Source of the DNA: Hyaloraphidium curvatum
Taxonomy: Eukaryota > Monoblepharomycota > Hyaloraphidiomycetes > Hyaloraphidiales > Hyaloraphidiaceae
Length of the DNA stretch: 64,000 nt
Direction of reading: 5' to 3'
NCBI GenBank assembly: GCA_025558095.1
Contig: JAIVFI010000001.1
Location: 1,502,501 to 1,566,500 of the forward strand
Position 1 is the stretch's first letter. Every line of letters begins with the position of its first letter. The position numbers and the translations under genes were made by a program. Positions 50,714 through 60,272 of the stretch are shown here, one piece after another. The notes below the pieces were generated by a model that did not search any database, was not told where the DNA came from, and was given only the letters and a program-made list of their open reading frames with translations.

Positions 50714-51020
50714 GTGTGGAATCGATTCGTGGGATCGATCTCCTTCGCAGGAAGGAAGTTGGCCTAGAGGTCACTCCGCATCCATGTCCCCTACGCCGAC
50801 CGCCGCCGCGCCTGCGCTCTCGTCGTCCCCGTCGCCCATGTTCTCCCTCCCCCATTCCAAGTACTCGGCGCCCGATGCGCGGAGCACAGGAGAGTCGGAG
50901 ACGATCAGAGATCTGATCAGAGGCCGATGCGGCTCCCGGCGTTCGTTTCCTTCGTGCGGCACGATGATGGCATTAGCTTTCAATCGCTCGACCCGACAGT
51001 GTTGATTCCACTTGGCAACC
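50714..51020. other. intergenic
   Basis: About 300 bp between the clade B pseudogene and the convergent LRR-like gene. A short Ser/Pro/Ala-rich frame from 50784 (MSPTPTAAAPALSSSP) is not convincing as a gene. Confidence 0.35.
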
Positions 51021-51623
51021 CTATTCGTCCCGATCATGCCCTTCCTGGTCTCCTTCCACAGTCAGCTCGACTTCAACATCCACCACATCAGCCTCGTCGC
51101 CATTATCTTCTTCGCCGTTCCAGCCAATCTCCTTTGCTTCCGCATCAGTGATGACGGATTGCTCCATCTTCCCGAGCCTCAGCTCCGCCACGCCGGAAGC
51201 CCGGAGCACTTTCAGGCACTGGCGCATCCGGAGTGGGTCACCGAACATATTCTCCCGCAGGAACAAGGTCAATCCCTCCTTGAAAGTCAGAATCGGACGC
51301 GTGGGAAGCATGCGCAGCTCCTCGACGAACCGCGCCATGCCCTCGGGTTTGTCGTGTGCTTCGATCCAGAAGGCGTCGATGCGCAGAGTTTCCAACGTCG
51401 GCGGCAGCCTTATCTCGCCCAATCGAGAGGCAGGATTGATTTTGTTCAGGCGGAGGTGCTTGACAGAACCAATGCTGGCCAGGTCCTCGAACGAAGTCAG
51501 GTCGGCACCGTGGATGTCTCCTTCGGGACCTCCCGACGCATCGACCGACTCGGGCCGAAACGCCGGGAGTGCCGAAAGCGCACTGAAGAGGTCCCAGTCC
51601 AGGACCGTGTAGCGCTTCCACAT
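51021..51623 (-). CDS. LRR-like F-box-associated family protein
   Basis: 200 aa from MWKRYTVLDWDLFSAL. Shares with 43354 and 56302 the blocks LPAFRPESVDASG, SVKHLRLNKI, LPPTLETLRIDAFWIEA, ARFVEELRMLPTRP, CLKVLRASGVAELRL. Strand/helix spacing suggests irregular LRRs. The C-terminal 35 residues are strongly acidic (EEDNGDEADVVDVEVELTVE). The start is the only in-frame ATG before the first block; an N-terminal exon cannot be excluded. Function unknown. Confidence 0.6.
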   Translation of the reverse strand: MWKRYTVLDWDLFSALSALPAFRPESVDASGGPEGDIHGADLTSFEDLASIGSVKHLRLNKINPASRLGEIRLPPTLETLRIDAFWIEAHDKPEGMARFVEELRMLPTRPILTFKEGLTLFLRENMFGDPLRMRQCLKVLRASGVAELRLGKMEQSVITDAEAKEIGWNGEEDNGDEADVVDVEVELTVEGDQEGHDRDE

Positions 51624-51895
51624 GGAAGGTCCGATGCCGCCGCGGCGCCCCGGTCCGGACTCCGGTTGTGAGTGCGTTTTTCCTCATCTGGACACATGCG
51701 CTTTGGCGCAATAACCTAGTTGCATCGAATTCCTCATGTAGTACGATTCCGGCAGTTCCTCATGTAGTACGACGCCGGCGGATAGACCAGACCAGATCAC
51801 ACAGATCCGAGGATCGACCGCCTCAAGCCCGGCATCATCATCGCGCACCGACGCAGCTCGTGATTAACCCTCATCATCAGCGTCATGGACGGCCC

Positions 51896-52081
51896 TCACG
51901 AGAGCAAGTTATCCGCCAGCTGCACGAACCGTGTCGCCTCCGCGATCGCCACGCCGTGCCCCGCCCCTTTGCCCACCACCAGCTCCGCGTTGGGTGTGAG
52001 GGCGGCCAGCGAGACCGGTGCGACGACGTCCGCGGTGCCCCAGAGGATGACCGGCCGCAGAGCGAGTTCGGGCCGCCCACG
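51896..52081 (-). pseudogene. alpha/beta hydrolase C-terminal remnant
   Basis: The frame ending at 51896 carries RPVILWGTADVVAPVSLAA, then ELVVGKGAGHGVAIAEATRF and VQLADNLLS. This matches the last 55 residues of the intact hydrolase at 55080 (RPVILWGTADIVVPFSLAA, GAGHDVAIAEPARFVELAG) with a deletion of five residues after SLAA. Nothing upstream matches the rest of the enzyme, so it is a truncated duplicate. Confidence 0.8.
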
Positions 52082-52095
52082 GGCTGGCGGGCGCC

Positions 52096-52812
52096 CTAAT
52101 AACACGACCCGTCCCGCACCACCGTGACCCCCGTCAGCATCCCCCACATCCCCGCCAGCTCATCCACCCCGCACCCTCCCACATCCCCAAGATCCTCCAC
52201 CAGCACCCTCGACCCCTCTTTCCGCCTCTCGCAAAACACCGCGAGCACCCCTCCCTCCTTTGCCGCGCACCGCGGCGCGCGGAGCACCACCACCGGTGCC
52301 GTGCAGCACGCCAGGATCGTGTACACCGCCAGTGGCTCGGGGCAGTCGAAAACGGCGCGGGGGAAGCGCGACAGGGCGGTGGGGAGGTCCCGGGGGAGGT
52401 GGCCGCGGGGGAGGAGCACGGTGACGGAGCGCACGGGGTCCAGCCAGGGCGAGCCGAAATTGAGGCCTCGGAAATGCTTCGGGCCCTCCGCCAACAAGTC
52501 GGAATCCAACAGTATGTGGAGGATGCGGGGGGGTTTCTCGGGCAGCGGCCTCGCGAGCATCTGCCCCACGATCGCGGCGTTGGACCTCCCCACGTCCAGC
52601 GTCCGGTGCAGCACCGCCCGCCCGACTTCCCACGCGGCGCGGCACGACGATGCCACGCGGAGCAGCGAGGCGCGCCGGCAGCGGGACGCGAGCGCGCGCA
52701 TCACGCAGAGGAGGAGCTCGAGCGGGAGGAGCGGCGGCGCGGGCGGCGCGGGCGGCGCGGGCGGCGGGGTCGCGGCGGCGTGCTCGCTCTCAGACGGGGT
52801 CTGAGCTGCCAT
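52096..52812 (-). CDS. F-box-like protein
   Basis: 238 aa from MAAQTPSESEHAAAT. After a Pro/Ala tract (PPAPPAPPAPP), residues 30-65 (LPLELLLCVMRALASRCRRA, SLLRVASSCRAAWEV) match the F-box pattern: LP hydrophobic start, internal helices and a final W. The rest has short strands (ILHILLDSDLL, SVTVLLPRGHLP, VVVLRAPRCA, VTVVRDGSCY) typical of fungal F-box proteins with a non-LRR recognition part. F-box proteins link substrates to Skp1-Cul1 ligases, whose exchange factor CAND1 is also in this window. The upstream frame is open but unlike protein. Confidence 0.65.
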   Translation of the reverse strand: MAAQTPSESEHAAATPPPAPPAPPAPPLLPLELLLCVMRALASRCRRASLLRVASSCRAAWEVGRAVLHRTLDVGRSNAAIVGQMLARPLPEKPPRILHILLDSDLLAEGPKHFRGLNFGSPWLDPVRSVTVLLPRGHLPRDLPTALSRFPRAVFDCPEPLAVYTILACCTAPVVVLRAPRCAAKEGGVLAVFCERRKEGSRVLVEDLGDVGGCGVDELAGMWGMLTGVTVVRDGSCY

Positions 52813-53090
52813 GGCGGGCGCGAACACGGGTACGGCGCGCTCTGTGGGAGGGATGTTTGGGTGAGATCCGTTGGGCGGGCGGGGTCGCGGAGCCCAGGCC
52901 CGAGGGACGCACGCACGGGACGCCTGCCTTGGACCCGATCGCGGGATCGCTGGATGGAATCGCGGCGGCTTGTAAATCGCGTGGCATCCATCACGCTCGG
53001 TGCAAGCTGGCGCGTCGGTGTCGACCGAGGGCATCATTCGCTCCTGTCGAGGAAGTCAAGATCCGGGTGTGCCAGTCCACCCGAGCCAGT

Positions 53091-53202
53091 GGGGATCGGG
53101 GCGACGGGGGGAGGGAGCATCGTGGGGATCCCGCTTAGCCCGCCGGCGGGAACCGTGTTCGTGAGCGATCCGGCGCCGCCGGCGAGGGTGAGCGGGAACT
53201 AG
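53091..53202 (+). pseudogene. remnant of beta-helix gene last exon
   Basis: About 110 bp nearly identical to the end of the gene at 53551: TGGGSIVGIPLSPPAGTVF, then VSDPAPPARVSGN and a stop at 53202, against TGGGSIQGIPLSPPAGTVF in the intact gene. No upstream homologous coding sequence. Confidence 0.85.
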
Positions 53203-53550
53203 CACTCTGCTAGGGGTGTCGCACTTGGGCACCTACAACTGGGGGACTGGGGCCACATGGCGGGCTGGGGCATTTGGAACAAGCGACCGAGTTTGGGCAC
53301 TCGAGCTGAGAATGGTGGGATGACCGACGTGGCCTGGTTGTGGGCCTCCGAGGTTCCGTCGTGTCCATCCAGGTGGCCCAGCAGCGCCGATCCGAACAGC
53401 CTCGGACCGTCACCAGAGCTCAGCTTGCCTCGGAATGATGCCAGCGGCCCCCGGAATGGCAGTGGGACGCTCTCCTCTTTTCCAGGATCGGTCGGCGGCG
53501 GGGCTGTGGCAAGCGGCAACCCGCCGCCGTAAACAACCGAACCACCGCCG
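53203..53550. other. intergenic
   Basis: About 350 bp before the beta-helix gene. Presumed promoter; nothing specific recognised. Confidence 0.4.
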
Positions 53551-54884
53551 ATGCCTCGCCCATCCCGCGCCGTGCGGGCGCTCCTCGCCGCGCTTCTCGG
53601 GCTCGTATTCCTCGCCTCCGCTGTCCCGCCCGCCGCGGCGCAAAAGACGGTCACCAAGACGGTCCGCGTCACGCAGTGCACAAAGACCGTCTCCCTCTGC
53701 CCGCGCCGGACCACGCCGCGGAAACGGACCACAACCAAGCGCATCGTCACGACGTCCAGGGTGCCGCCGCCGGCAGGGCCGACGGTCACCGTCGGCCCGG
53801 GGCAGTTGTACACGGAGCCGGCGCAGGCGATCCCAAACATGCGGCCGGGGTTCAGCATGCTCGTCCTGCCGGGGACCTACTACACGCCGTTCGACATTCC
53901 GCCCGACATGGGACCGTTCACCATCGCCGGGTCGGGCGGCGGGAGGACGGTTTTCGACGGCAGGGGCGGGATCGGGAGCGGGCACCGCCTGGCGTGGGGC
54001 AAGGGCTTTGTCCACGCCAGGAGCCCGGGGACCGTGAGGGATATCGTGTTCCGCAATGGGGGAGGCGGGGATGGGGAGGCGGACGGGGAGGCGGGGCTGT
54101 ATGCGGAGCTGTTCTCCGCCCCCGGCACTCTCCACGCCGAGCGGTGCCTGTTCGAAGCCAACGAGAACGGGATCTTTGTGCCCTCGGGCGCCGCCGGGTT
54201 TCCCGGTGTCGGCATCTCGGTCGAGGTAAAGGACTGCGACTTTGTCGGGAACGGCGTCAGCGGGGACGGCGGCTCGCATGACGTCTACGTGCAGGGCGCA
54301 GCGTACAGTGAGACCAACTGCAACCACTACGGGAATCCTTGGGGAAACAACATCAAGGTGGAGCGCGGCCGAACGTGGCGCATTGGCTCGGGCTGATGTG
54401 CTTCCATTGCAGGTCCGATCGCCCATCCTCTCCGTGACCGACGGTAGGCCATCCGCTTCCGAGCACCGCGGACACGGACTCATCCCGCCCCCCTTTCGCA
54501 GGATACCACCAAAACAGCCCGGCGGGCGCGCGGTGGATCGACTTCCCCAACGGCGGCACCGCCACCATCCTCCGCGGCGTCTACTCCATCAACTCGTCTT
54601 CGGTCGGCGGCAACGTGATCGGCTACTCCGAGGAGAGCACTTCCAACGGCATCACGGGCGGGATGACCTTCACCAACCCCACGCTCTACATCGGCCGCCT
54701 GTCGTACGTCAACCTTTCTCCCGGGGCGACGGTCAGGTTCGTGGGGGCCACGGTGCGGTGGACGGCGGACGTGGGCATCGGGCCGACGGGGGGAGGGAGC
54801 ATCCAGGGGATCCCGCTGTCGCCGCCGGCGGGGACGGTGTTTGTGGGCGATCCGGCGCCTCCACCCAGAGTGAGCGGGAACTAG
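53551..54884 (+). CDS. secreted right-handed beta-helix protein
   Basis: Exons 53551-54357, 54413-54443 (31 nt) and 54502-54884, 406 aa. Signal peptide MPRPSRAVRALLAALLGLVF to about residue 30. A basic Thr/Val/Lys region follows (KTVTKTVRVT, KRTTTKRIVTTSR). The core has the pectate-lyase/parallel beta-helix pattern: FSMLVLPGTYYTPFDIP, FTIAGSGGGRTVFDG, VRDIVFRNGGG, LHAERCLFEANENGIFV, VEVKDCDFVGNG, GGSHDVYVQGAAY, and across both introns NNIKVRSPILSVTDGYHQN. No catalytic Asp/Arg set of a known lyase could be assigned, so a carbohydrate-binding or lyase role is open. The tail (SPPAGTVFVGDPAPP) is duplicated at 53091. Confidence 0.8.
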
Positions 54885-55079
54885 GGATGCGGATGAGAGG
54901 GCTCGGCCGGGGCAGTTGGACATGCATGTCGCAGGAGCGCAAGAGAACAGTACTGACGGCAGAAAATAGCCGCCTTTTCCTCTTTGCGGGCGATCCGCCT
55001 ACGAGGAGCCGGGCGATCGGAGTGGATGCGCCGCGATCGGGCAACCCCGTTGGTCGCTGTCGCTCTCGCCGTGCGGAGG

Positions 55080-56156
55080 ATGGCCTCTCCGGCCGCCTAC
55101 GTGGCCGCGGGCCTCGCCGCCGCCGCGGCCGCCTTCATCGCGGCGCGCCTTCTGCGCCCGGTGCCCGCCGCGCCGGGCCTCCCGGCGCCCGGCACGCCCG
55201 CGTTCGCCGCGCTGTCCCCCGCGGACCAGAAGGCGCTGTCCGCGCTGTACCCGCCATCGTGCCTGCCGGGGTCGCAGTTCGCCGATTTAAGCCGCGGCCG
55301 CGTGCACTACTACCTCTCGAAGGGCAACGCAGGCGTCGACGCAGAGTCCCCGCCGGACGCGTCGGATGACGCGCTGCTCGCGGTCGTGCTGGGGATCGGC
55401 AGCCCCACCCCCGTGTACCGCCACATGCTGACGCCGATCGGGGAGAAGCACCCGGGCACGCTGGTGCTCGTTTTCGACCACTACGGGAGGGGAATGTCGG
55501 ACGGGATCAGGGGCGGCGGGCCGTACGACATGGACGCCTACGTCGGCATGCTGGAGGAGCTCTTGAACTCGATACCCCGCGCCCGCGCCCTCCTCCAGCA
55601 AGGCAAGCTGGCCCTCCTGGGGTCCTCCATGGGCGGCGCCGTCTGCGCCAACTACGCCGCCCGCCACCCGTCGCACCTCCGCTCCCTGGGCCTCATCGCC
55701 CCCGCCGGCCTCCTCGAGGCCCGCGGCGTCCTCGCCATCATCGTCTCCCCCCTGGGCCGCCTGCTGATCGACCTCTTCGAGCCGCTGCTGGCGTGGGAGC
55801 TCCGCAGGCGGACGCAGCCGCCGGGCAAGGACGCCGCGCCGACGGTGCTGGAGCTGGAGGACATCACGGCGCTGTACGGGAGGCTGCACAGCGGGTACTT
55901 CCGCTCCACGCTGCGGAGCCTCGCGGACGGGGTGGTCACGGGGCAGCAGGCCGCGTATCGCGCGCTCGGGAAGCTGCCCTTCCGGCCCGTCATCCTCTGG
56001 GGAACCGCGGACATCGTCGTGCCGTTCTCGCTGGCGGCCAGGGCGAAGGAACTTGCGCCCAACGTGGAGCTAGTGGTGGTGGAGGGCGCGGGGCACGACG
56101 TGGCGATCGCGGAGCCGGCGCGGTTCGTGGAGCTGGCTGGCAGGCTGCTGCCGTGA
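55080..56156 (+). CDS. alpha/beta hydrolase, membrane-anchored
   Basis: Single exon, 358 aa from MASPAAYVAAGLAAAAAAFI, an N-terminal hydrophobic anchor. Then VVLGIGSPTPVYRHML (oxyanion region), LVFDHYGRGMSDG, nucleophile elbow LLGSSMGGAVCANYA (Ser about residue 183), catalytic Asp in WGTADIVVPFS and His in VEGAGHDVAIAEP. The complete Ser-Asp-His order and the GxSxGG elbow are those of the MGLL/ABHD6-like branch. Substrate (lipid ester or epoxide-type) cannot be told. A C-terminal copy fragment lies at 51896. Confidence 0.88.
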   Translation: MASPAAYVAAGLAAAAAAFIAARLLRPVPAAPGLPAPGTPAFAALSPADQKALSALYPPSCLPGSQFADLSRGRVHYYLSKGNAGVDAESPPDASDDALLAVVLGIGSPTPVYRHMLTPIGEKHPGTLVLVFDHYGRGMSDGIRGGGPYDMDAYVGMLEELLNSIPRARALLQQGKLALLGSSMGGAVCANYAARHPSHLRSLGLIAPAGLLEARGVLAIIVSPLGRLLIDLFEPLLAWELRRRTQPPGKDAAPTVLELEDITALYGRLHSGYFRSTLRSLADGVVTGQQAAYRALGKLPFRPVILWGTADIVVPFSLAARAKELAPNVELVVVEGAGHDVAIAEPARFVELAGRLLP

Positions 56157-56301
56157 GGACATGCACATCGAAGACGCTGACGATGACGGATAATTGCGCT
56201 ACTCGTAGCTAAACGCAATACGATACAGGAGATAGACGGGACTACGGCACAACAACTGCTTCCAGTACAATTGGTCACGCAGCTGTGCCCGGTCCTCCAC
56301 C

Positions 56302-57115
56302 TCATTCGTTTTCGGCCCTCGCCATCTCCTCAAGCCAGGAGGCAATCTCCCCATTACGATCCGGGATCTCCAGGTCCACGTGTTCGGCTGTCCGGAGCAC
56401 CTCGAGGCAGCGGGACACTCGCCGCGCATCATCGGGAGTGCGGTCGTCCTCCAGGTCCTTCCAACTCAGAAGGTCAAACTTGCAAGCCTCCAGCTTGGCG
56501 CGCGTCGGGAGCTTGCGCAGCTCCTCCGCAAACGCCCGCATGGTCTCGGGTGTGTCCTGGTCCCCGATCCGGACCTGCCGCAGCGTGAGCTCCTGCAGTG
56601 CGGGCCAGACGACGATGCTGTCGAGGCGTTCGACGCAGTAGCGGTGCAGGTACAGGCTGCGCACGCTGTCCTGCCTCGCCAGACACTCGAATCCTCCTCC
56701 GTCGGCCCGTCGTCCGGCGGGTCCTCGTGGCCTTCCACGGCGGTCGGCCTGAACGCCGGCCGGCGGCACATCAGCCGGAACAGGGACCAGTCGTCGGGCG
56801 AAGATCGACGGCAAAGGCCGCGGCCGCGTCGACCGAGCGGATCGCCGAACGCAGCTCGTTCGTGGAGAGCGGGTGTTCGCGCCACAGCCGCGGGAACGGC
56901 GAGTCCGGCAGCGCCACGTCGACGGCGGAAAAGAGACCGCTCTCCACGGCGGGCGCCGAGTAGTTTGGAAACATCGCCAGCCACTCGGCGTCGGTGAAGG
57001 ACGGCCGCTAGAATGTCCGGGATGCGTCCGCCGCAAAGGCCGCGTCCTTCTCGGGGTCTGCCGCCTCCGGTGCCCGATAGAAGGTTGCCGCAGTCTCGCG
57101 GTCCGCGGAAGCCAT
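56302..57115 (-). pseudogene. LRR-like F-box-associated family pseudogene
   Basis: ATG at 57115 opens MASADRETAATFYRAPEAAD, with a TAG at 57010-57008 just before RPSFTDAEWLAMFPNYSAPA. The frame continues to VDAAAAFAVDLRP near 56790, then must shift to DDWSLFRLMCRRPAFRPT, and shift again near 56690 to FECLARQDSVRSLYLHRY. After that it is open to the stop at 56302 (RAFAEELRKLPTRAKLE, CLEVLRTAEHVDLEI). One nonsense change and two frame changes without usable splice sites make it a pseudogene of the family at 51021. Confidence 0.75.
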
Positions 57116-57314
57116 TTCGGTCAACCTGAATTTAACAAGGGGAGTCAAGGGGTTTACAACTGCGGCAATCAATCGGATGTACCTTCAGCTGAGGATGTGC
57201 TGTTCTTGGCCCCGGAGCTCCTGCTGCAGGTCGTCGAATTCGTGCTTCCGCCGGCCGATTCGCTACATGTTGAGCTCCCCCAAGCCGTCCCCGCTTCCAT
57301 GCAACCGCCTTCCT

Positions 57315-60272
57315 TTACCTCCGCCCCTTGGCCTTGATGGTGACGGTCTTGAATGTCGTCACCCGTACAGTCTTGGTCGTCCTGACCGTGACCTTGGTCG
57401 TGCGGACGAGTGTGGTCGTGACCTTGCCCACCGTCTTGGTGAAGCTCCTCGTCTTGGTCACGGGCACCACAAGCTGCGACACCGAGACGCTCGTGACGAC
57501 GCTGGTCTGCGTCTGCAGGACCGTGGTGGTCGTTGGAACCGGCACGGAGATGGTGCTTGATATCGTGACGGCGGCGAGCGAGACCGTGGTGGTCGAAGGC
57601 TGCAGCGAGATCGAGACCGACGTGACCGTCGAGGTCACCGGGGGGGCGCTGGAAACCGACGTCGAAAAGCTGGTGGCCGTCGAGACGCTGGTCACCGTCG
57701 ACACGCTGGTGAGCGTGATCGATACCGATGCCGTGACCGTGACCGTGACCGTGACCGTCGGGAGGGTCGTCGTGGTGCTCCGGGGTGCGGGCAGCATCAC
57801 CAGGCACCAGCGGTGCAAGACGCCGTCATCTCCGGCCTGGACGTCCCCAACGGTGAGCTTCCACAGCCCATCCGCGTTAACGAAGCGTCCGATGTCGGCA
57901 AAGGAGGCGAGGGCGCCGTCCGGGCGGTACCGCGTGAGGTCGCAGTTGGGCCGCCGGAATCGGTCCGGCGCCGAGTCGTCGAAGGTCATCTGTATGTTGT
58001 CCGGGCGGTTGTCGGAACATCCGTCGTTGCCGGGGAAGGCGGGGAATAGCGAGACGGTGCGCTCGCCGTTGTCGTCGGCGACGGCCGTCAGGCGGACAAA
58101 GATGTCGACAAAGTACGTGTGGTCGATGGCCAGCTCGACGGCCAGATCGGTGATGGAGCCGATCCCTGTCAGCTGGATGGTGGAGTTGAGCTCTTGCAGG
58201 TCCAAGATGTCTTTGGGCTGGTTGTTGCACACCCTGATCCGGGAAGGATCGATCGTCGCGGTAACCTTGAAGATTCGGGAGGGGATTCAATCATCAGAAC
58301 TTGAATGAAGCAAATGAGAAAGCAAGCTCACAAAGTCCGTCTGCGCAGTACGCACGGCCGGGAAATGTTGGAGTTTACGTTCTGCGTCGAACGGGGAGGG
58401 GCCGGCCCACTTACCCTCCTCGTGCGCGACATGCTCGTCGTCGAAGTGTGCGTGGTGATCGTCTCCGTCGTCTGCGTGGTGATGGTTTGCGTGGTGGAAG
58501 ACGGCGGCGGGGGGTCGAACGAGAGGCACCACGAGTAGAGGTACATGCGGCCCCCTTCCGGGTGGCGGCCTGCAGGCCCCATCTTCCGGAGGACACGCCG
58601 GACTCAAGCAGCGGCCCGAGCGGTGTCACGGGCTGATACACGTCCCCGAAGCATGCCTCTTCCTTCGTCAGGTTCTGGTACTCGGGTCCGGATTCCTCGA
58701 GGAGCGGGAGGAAGCGCAGCGCGGCACCGTCTTCAAACACCAAGGGCAGACCGGCAGGGCGGGCTCCGCAGCGTTCCGGCCCGTACGAGGTAAAGAGGTA
58801 CGCCCCCGTCATCTCGTTGATGCTGTCGAAGGTCGCGAGGTACGCGCTCGCGAAAGGTAAGGCGTCCGCATCCAAATAGAGCTCGACGCGCATGCCGGGG
58901 GATCCGTCGACGACTTCCACGTCCATGAAAAAACTTTGGGGGGTGTTGAACTCCGTCAACTCCTCCTGCACCGCCGAGCAGAAGCGCTTGGCGCCTGGGC
59001 TGGGGGTGATGGAGCCCTGCGGCTGGACGGGGATCAGGGCCTTGGCCTCCATCGGAGGGTGCCGAAGCCGATGCATACCCAGGTCCTTGTAGTCGTTGGG
59101 GTCCTCGTCGGGGTTGTGGTCGGCGTGTTGGTCGTCACGGTGATGGAGCCGATGGCGACGCCGAGGGTGCCGCAGGTACGGCAGCCGGGAGTAGATGCCG
59201 AGGGTGTCCCCGCAAGCCAAACTCCAGCTCACCATGCCCACCTGCTCGAGGGTGCCATCGGCCGAGTACTGCAGCAGCGGGCTGCCCTGGTCACCCTGGC
59301 AGAAGCTCTTGCCGAAGTTGCCCGCGCACAGGTAGCTCGGGTGGAAGTCATCCGCCCCAAAGTCGCCAGAAGTTTGGTATTCTAGAAGCGTGGTGCACGC
59401 CTCGTCTGATACCGCCGTGATGTTGACCTCCTGCAGGACCTGCGGAACGGATTTCTCGCGTTAGCGGCACGATGCACTCGGTGCGGGTTTGCACCGTACC
59501 TGGGCCAGCTCCGCGTCGGGGGTTTGGCCAAAGCCGATCGTTGTGACGACGCTGCCCGGCGCGGGATTGCTCTCGGAGAAGTTAATGGGCACCGGGACGA
59601 GGTCGCTCGATCCCGTGACGACGGGTTCCGACAGGTAGAGCAGGGCGACGTCGTTCGACAAAACCGCGTCTTGCCTAAATCTGGGATGCATCTCGAAGCT
59701 GAGAACGTTGAACTCCCACGCCCCATCATCCTCAACGCTCTTGCTGCGGTCCCGCCGGCCGACCTGCACGACGCCCTCGGTGATCCCCCTGGACGCCCAG
59801 AAAGACACACACTGTGCTGCGCGGTCGTCAGATAAGCTGGAAAGCGGGATCGTGTGCCAGACTCGGTCAGGCAGGACCCACCAGCGGTCATGGCGACCCT
59901 GGGTGCGACCAGGGTGGCGCCGCAGACGTACTCCAGCACGCGGAGGCCAAGAAAAGACCAGCTCGGATCGACGTAGAGGAGAATGGCCATGAACGGATAC
60001 TGCGAGCTCGCCGCGACGGGGTTCCCCCCGAACACGGCCGGCGGCGGGGCCGGTCCGCCGTTCCCAATGTCCGGGCGCAGGGCGGGCGTGGGATTGGGGA
60101 TCCGGGCCGCGGCGGTGCGATTGGAGCGCTGCGCCCACATCCCGGCCCTGTCGGCGGCTTCGGCGGGGGGGAAGCGCTTCGGGCCGGCGGCGAGGGCCAT
60201 CGGGACGGCGGTGCACAGGAGCACGAGCGCGGCCAAGGCGGCGAGGCCGGGGCGGGCGCGCTGCCGCTGCAT
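57315..60272 (-). CDS. secreted inactive trypsin-fold protein with two P-domains and Thr-rich tail
   Basis: Exons 60272-59882, 59816-59500, 59440-58416 and 58265-57315, about 893 aa if one base is restored at the C5 run 58551-58555. Order: signal peptide (RPGLAALAALVLLCTAVPMA), S1 protease domain from VFGGNPVAASSQYPFMAILL, then Thr/Pro-like linker, a degenerate P-domain (FEDGAALRFLP ... YQPVTPL, RWGLQA, RMYLYSWCLSF), a TTQTITTQTTETITTHTSTT tract, a clear second P-domain (DLAVELAIDHTYFVDIFVRL, MTFDDSA, RYRPDGALASFADIG, GLWKLTVGD, GVLHRWCLVM), and a long Thr/Ser/Val tail ending basic. The catalytic His is replaced (TAAQC for TAAHC), Asp is kept (NDVALL), and Ser is replaced (GDQGSP for GDSGGP), so proteolysis is not expected. 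Confidence 0.8.

Noticed and set aside
57328-58308. plus-strand Val/Thr-rich frame of 326 codons
   Set aside because: Antisense image of the Thr/Val-rich tail and second P-domain of the gene at 57315.
57315-60272. active trypsin-like or kexin-like protease
   Set aside because: The residues at the catalytic His and Ser positions are Gln (TAAQC, GDQGSP), and no subtilisin domain precedes the P-domains.
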